Shown: in pieces, positions 60,964 through 64,000 of the stretch
Position numbering within the stretch: the first letter of the stretch is position 1
Layout of the letters: each line of letters begins with the position of its first letter
Assembly: GCF_000242455.2 (NCBI RefSeq)
Contig: NC_019892.1
Span: 4,278,001 to 4,342,000, forward strand
Direction of reading: 5' to 3'
Length of the DNA stretch: 64,000 nucleotides
Origin: Singulisphaera acidiphila DSM 18658
GTDB taxonomy: Bacteria; Planctomycetota; Planctomycetia; Isosphaerales; Isosphaeraceae
Position numbers and translations under genes: made by a program
Notes under the pieces: generated by a model
The model's database searches: none
Seen by the model: the letters and a program-made list of their open reading frames with translations, nothing else
Told to the model about the DNA's origin: nothing

Positions 60964-61603
60964 CGTGTGATCGCCCTTGAAACATCGGAGGTCAAGCGAA
61001 GCGGCCGCTGGTCCGCCCGAGCCGACGGATCTCCGTCGGCAGCGACGACCTTAACACGGGCCGTGCGCCTGGGCAATCGTCGGCGAAACGCTCCGCAAGT
61101 GCCATTCCTGATGGCCCCTGCATCTCAATCTCATTTTCCTGACGGGCGGCCCCCCTCCACGGCGAAAGACCAAGACGCACGAACAGGCTAAACTAGGCAA
61201 AAACCGAGGAAATGCGATGAACCCAGGTAGACTCATTGGGTAGAATGACGTTGGATACCCTCGGCTCGGTCGTCCTCTTTGAAGTCGATTTCCCTCCTCC
61301 TGCCCCCCCAGGACGATGCAAAACCGCGATTCGGTCAAGCGTCGATCGCCTTTGCGTGGCGACAGATCCGTCCAGTCGCCCCAGAGAGTCGGCGTTCCAG
61401 AGCACCTTGAGTTTCCGAACGATGGTGGGATGACACACGGGAACCGCGCCCGTCTGGGACGCGAATTGAGCCCTGAGTCATGAATTGCTGAGCGAACCTT
61501 GGGGACCTGTTCTTGTGTCGTCGCCTTTGAACGACCGAACGGCGACGCGATCAGGAAAAAGGATGGCCGACCTTTCTCGGCCAACGGAATGGGGTCTGAG
61601 TTG
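60964..61603. other. divergent intergenic region
   Basis: This lies between the sulfatase pair (minus) and the MFS gene (plus). Frames within it are short and inconsistent. Promoters in both directions are expected but no clear boxes or hairpins were recognised. Confidence 0.5.
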
Positions 61604-62848
61604 ATGGCGACCAGTAGTAATAGCGTGAGCCTAGCGGAGACGGAAACGAGTCGAGCCGAGGGGACAGCGTTCGCCATCCTGGCGGCGCTCAGCGTCTCGC
61701 ACATGCTCAACGACATCATGCAGTCGCTGATCCAGGCGGTCTATCCGCTCCTCAAAGAACAGTATCACCTGACCTTCACCCAGGTGGGGCTGATCACGTT
61801 CACCTTCCAGTTGACCGCCTCACTCCTTCAGCCGATCATCGGCCTCTCCACCGACCGCAGGCCGCGCCCGTACTCGCTGGCGACCGGGATGGTCTTCACC
61901 TTCGTCGGCCTGATTCTCCTGTCGGTGGCGCACCACTTCGTGCTGATCCTGATCGCCGCTGCCCTGGTGGGCATCGGGTCGTCGGTGTTTCACCCGGAGG
62001 CCTCCCGAGTCGCCCGGATGGCCTCGGGCGGGCGCCACGGGTTTGCCCAATCGTTGTTCCAGGTCGGGGGGAATGCCGGTTCGGCGATCGGCCCGCTTCT
62101 GGCCGCCTTCGTCGTTGTCCCTTGGGGCCAGGCAAGCATCGCCTGCTTCTCGATCGCCGCCGTGATTGCGATGGTCGTCTTGTTCGCGGTAGGCCGGTGG
62201 TATGAAGCCTATTTGAAGGCTAGGCAGGCAGGCCGGTTCACCTCAGGGCATGCCAGTCACCGAACTGGTCCCTCGCGCGCCCGCGTCATCTCGGCCATTA
62301 CGATTCTGCTCCTGCTCATCTTCTCGAAGTACTTCTACATGGCCAGCCTGAGCAGCTATTACACCTTCTACCTGATCAACCGGTTCGGGGTTTCCATCCC
62401 GACCGCCCAGATCTATCTGTTCATCTTCCTGGGATCTGTGGCGGCCGGCACCATCGCCGGCGGCCCCGTGGGAGACCGGATCGGATTCAAGGCGGTCATC
62501 TGGGTGTCGATCCTCGGAGTGCTGCCGTTCACTCTCGTCTTGCCTTATGCGAACCTGTTCTGGACGGGAGTGCTCACCGTTCCGATCGGCGTGATCCTGG
62601 CCTCCGCCTTCTCAGCGATCATGGTCTACGCCCAGGAGCTCATGCCCAGTCGCGTCGGGCTCGTCGCCGGCCTGTTCTTCGGATTCGCATTCGGCATGGG
62701 CGGCCTGGGCGCAGGCGTCCTGGGCTGGCTGGCGGACAAGACGAACATTCAATTCGTCTACCACGTCTGCTCGTTCCTCCCGCTGGTCGGCCTCCTGGCC
62801 GGGTTCTTGCCCAACCTGGAAAGGAAGACGTCTCACGTGAAAGCGTGA
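61604..62848 (+). CDS. fsr: MFS exporter, fosmidomycin-resistance (Fsr) type
   Basis: I start at ATG 61604 (MATSSNSVSLAETETSRAEG), preceded by GGAATGGGG; upstream in-frame sequence is not protein-like. The product has 414 residues and 11-12 helices. Fsr-family hallmarks: LAALSVSHMLNDIMQSLIQA, then VYPLLKEQYHLTFTQVGLIT, IGLSTDRRPRPYSLATGM (the MFS loop 2-3 motif), and GIGSSVFHPEASRVARMASG. The C-terminal half has YFYMASLSSYYTFYLI and GDRIGFKAVIWVSILG. It probably exports small hydrophilic drugs or metabolites by proton antiport. Stand-alone. Confidence 0.92.
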   Translation: MATSSNSVSLAETETSRAEGTAFAILAALSVSHMLNDIMQSLIQAVYPLLKEQYHLTFTQVGLITFTFQLTASLLQPIIGLSTDRRPRPYSLATGMVFTFVGLILLSVAHHFVLILIAAALVGIGSSVFHPEASRVARMASGGRHGFAQSLFQVGGNAGSAIGPLLAAFVVVPWGQASIACFSIAAVIAMVVLFAVGRWYEAYLKARQAGRFTSGHASHRTGPSRARVISAITILLLLIFSKYFYMASLSSYYTFYLINRFGVSIPTAQIYLFIFLGSVAAGTIAGGPVGDRIGFKAVIWVSILGVLPFTLVLPYANLFWTGVLTVPIGVILASAFSAIMVYAQELMPSRVGLVAGLFFGFAFGMGGLGAGVLGWLADKTNIQFVYHVCSFLPLVGLLAGFLPNLERKTSHVKA

Positions 62849-62872
62849 ACCGATCCCACCTAAGGAACCCCA

Positions 62873-62984
62873 CCACGGAAAAGCACGGAAAAGCCAAAAG
62901 CCAACCCAACGAAAACGCTTCCCTCTTCTCAAACATCCAATTTCTCGACTCTTTCGTTTCCGTGCTTTTCCATCTGTTCCGTGG
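62873..62984. repeat. intergenic inverted repeat
   Basis: GGAAAAGCACGGAA (62877-62890) pairs exactly with TTCCGTGCTTTTCC (62958-62971), and the outer CCACGGAA (62873-62880) pairs with TTCCGTGG (62977-62984). The spacer is 67 bases. The CACGGAAAAGCC-type sequence has the look of a dispersed intergenic element; copies elsewhere cannot be checked here. Confidence 0.7.
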
Positions 62985-63207
62985 CGCATCCCCCTCTTTC
63001 CCAAAGTAGGCCAAGGCGTACCACTTCGCCTTGGGGTGAGAACGGCGGACCGACCTGATTCGGCCATCCAGGGGTCTCAAGATCCTTGAGCATGGGTTCC
63101 GCCTCGGCTATCCTCGCGCGAGTGGAGTGGCCGTCCCATGTCGATTTACCTTCGATGTGAGACGGTTCACGACCTCGATCGAAACCGACTCATCAAAAGG
63201 TGGTGGC

Positions 63208-64000
63208 ATGGTACGTAACACCTGGGCCGCGAACTCGTCGCTGTTCCTCCGAGGCTCACTCGCCATCGGCTTCATCGGGTTCGCCCTCTCCGGTGTCTCC
63301 CGCGCGGAGGAGGAAAAAGAGCTGCGCGTGCGGTCAATCGCCCCGGACGACTCCACACGGACCTCGACAGCAGTCATCGTCCCGAGCGGGATGAACCTGG
63401 CCCATACCGCCCAGTTCCTGCCACTCGATGAGCGTGGCTCGATCATCGGTCCCGAGCGGGCGGCCGAACAGGCCGAGGTCGTGCTCGATCGACTCGAGTC
63501 GGCCCTGAAAGCGGCCGGCACGGGACTTGACCGGGTGGTCAAAGTCAATGTCTACGCCGCGCGGACCGACGTCCTCCCGGCCTTTCGAACCGCCTTCAGC
63601 GCTCGGATGACTGGGCAGGCCCGGCCGGCCCTCACCGTCGTCGTCGGGATCCTGGCCCATCCCGAGGCGCTGGTGGCGATCGACGCGGTGGCGGTCACAA
63701 GCGAGCCGGTCCGGCCGCTCGCGTCAGCTCCGGCCGGGCAACGCTCGGGGGCCGCGCTAGCGATCCTGCCGGCGGAGGCCAGGGTCTACGTCTCCGGACA
63801 GGCGGAACCGAGCACCGACCTGGCCGAAGCAACCCGGGGAACGCTCAAGAGTCTGGACAAGACCCTGGCATATCTGGGTCTGGACAAGTCACACGTGGTC
63901 CAGCTCAAGGCCTTTCTCGAGCCGATGTCGGCGGCGGCCGTGGTCGAGCGTGAGATGACCACATTCTTTGGAGCAGGGGCCGTCCCCCCGTTGGTCTACG
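63208..64000 (+). CDS. exported tandem RidA-like protein, 3' end outside window
   Basis: The frame is open from ATG 63208 (MVRNTWAANSSLFLRGSLAI), 3 bases after AGGTGGT, to the right edge (264 codons). A signal peptide ends near SRA-EEE. Residues about 50-175 are a RidA/YjgF domain (IVPSGMNLAHTAQFLPLDER, AEVVLDRLESALKAAGTGLD, RVVKVNVYAARTDVLPAFRT, GQARPALTVVVGILAHPEAL, then VAIDAVAV). A second RidA-like domain begins about 190 (ARVYVSGQAEPSTDLAEATR, LKSLDKTLAYLGLDKSHVVQ). The typical reactive-enamine Arg appears as the Arg in GQARPALT. RidA enzymes are usually single-domain and cytosolic, so an exported tandem form is distinctive. Confidence 0.85.
   Translation, partial: MVRNTWAANSSLFLRGSLAIGFIGFALSGVSRAEEEKELRVRSIAPDDSTRTSTAVIVPSGMNLAHTAQFLPLDERGSIIGPERAAEQAEVVLDRLESALKAAGTGLDRVVKVNVYAARTDVLPAFRTAFSARMTGQARPALTVVVGILAHPEALVAIDAVAVTSEPVRPLASAPAGQRSGAALAILPAEARVYVSGQAEPSTDLAEATRGTLKSLDKTLAYLGLDKSHVVQLKAFLEPMSAAAVVEREMTTFFGAGAVPPLVY

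Overview
This GC-rich window looks like a chromosome segment from a member of the Planctomycetota, most likely an Isosphaeraceae relative. The evidence is lineage-typical protein types: a DUF1559 prepilin-like protein with the C-terminal H-X9-DG motif, an ECF sigma factor carrying a very long C-terminal extension, two extracellular sulfatases, a heparinase-like lyase, DUF2934 and LRR/Lys-Glu-Ala proteins, and a fused MFS/spermidine synthase. I saw no tRNA, rRNA or CRISPR array. The organism call is inference from protein content only.

Layout. 1-5.3 kb (minus strand): two translationally coupled repeat proteins, one HEAT plus BRCT and one WD40-like plus HEAT that runs off the left edge. 5.3-6.4 kb: a mostly non-coding stretch with a terminator and a 28-bp perfect inverted repeat. 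6.4-11.2 kb: a zinc-ribbon/PAS histidine kinase, a secreted protein, and a DUF2092/thioredoxin-like fusion whose redox cysteines are both serine. 11.2-22.4 kb (minus strand): a ten-gene, tightly spaced run that reads as one operon. It begins with a coiled-coil protein, CheW, a sensorless methyl-accepting protein, a hybrid CheA-receiver, a DUF4388/PATAN-type double response regulator and two coiled-coil proteins, and ends with an FGE/SUMF1-like protein, a zinc-ribbon GTPase and a GAP1-N-like protein. It couples a Frz-like chemosensory array to a GTPase/GAP1 module of the kind predicted to act in biological conflict, and is my best candidate for an undescribed system.

22.6-32.5 kb: housekeeping and scattered genes (OsmC, hemolysin III, MtfA, LRR protein, spermidine synthase-like protein, alpha/beta hydrolase), with a hairpin-rich, terminator-ended intergenic region before the hydrolase. 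32.5-47.8 kb: the sigma factor/TM/carboxypeptidase-regulatory/TlpA fusion, msrA, a GAF-PAS hybrid kinase, a secreted protein, a DUF2934 protein, an STN-domain protein with a Gly-Met tail, an ST7-like TPR protein, a DUF3124 lipoprotein candidate, a membrane protein and an AMP nucleosidase. 47.9-50.5 kb: a cobalamin riboswitch leading a DUF1559 protein and a PepSY-TM protein.

51.35-55.25 kb: a nested pair of group II introns (twintron) on the minus strand. The inner intron sits exactly in the codon after the YADD active-site motif of the outer intron's reverse transcriptase. Removing it restores a 442-codon frame. The outer intron sits antisense in the last codons of a plus-strand gene and separates that gene from the lyase gene it once nearly abutted. 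55.3-61 kb: heparinase-like lyase and two convergent sulfatases, a plausible sulfated-polysaccharide module. 61.6-64 kb: an Fsr-type MFS exporter, a dispersed-looking inverted repeat, and a secreted tandem RidA-like protein cut by the right edge.
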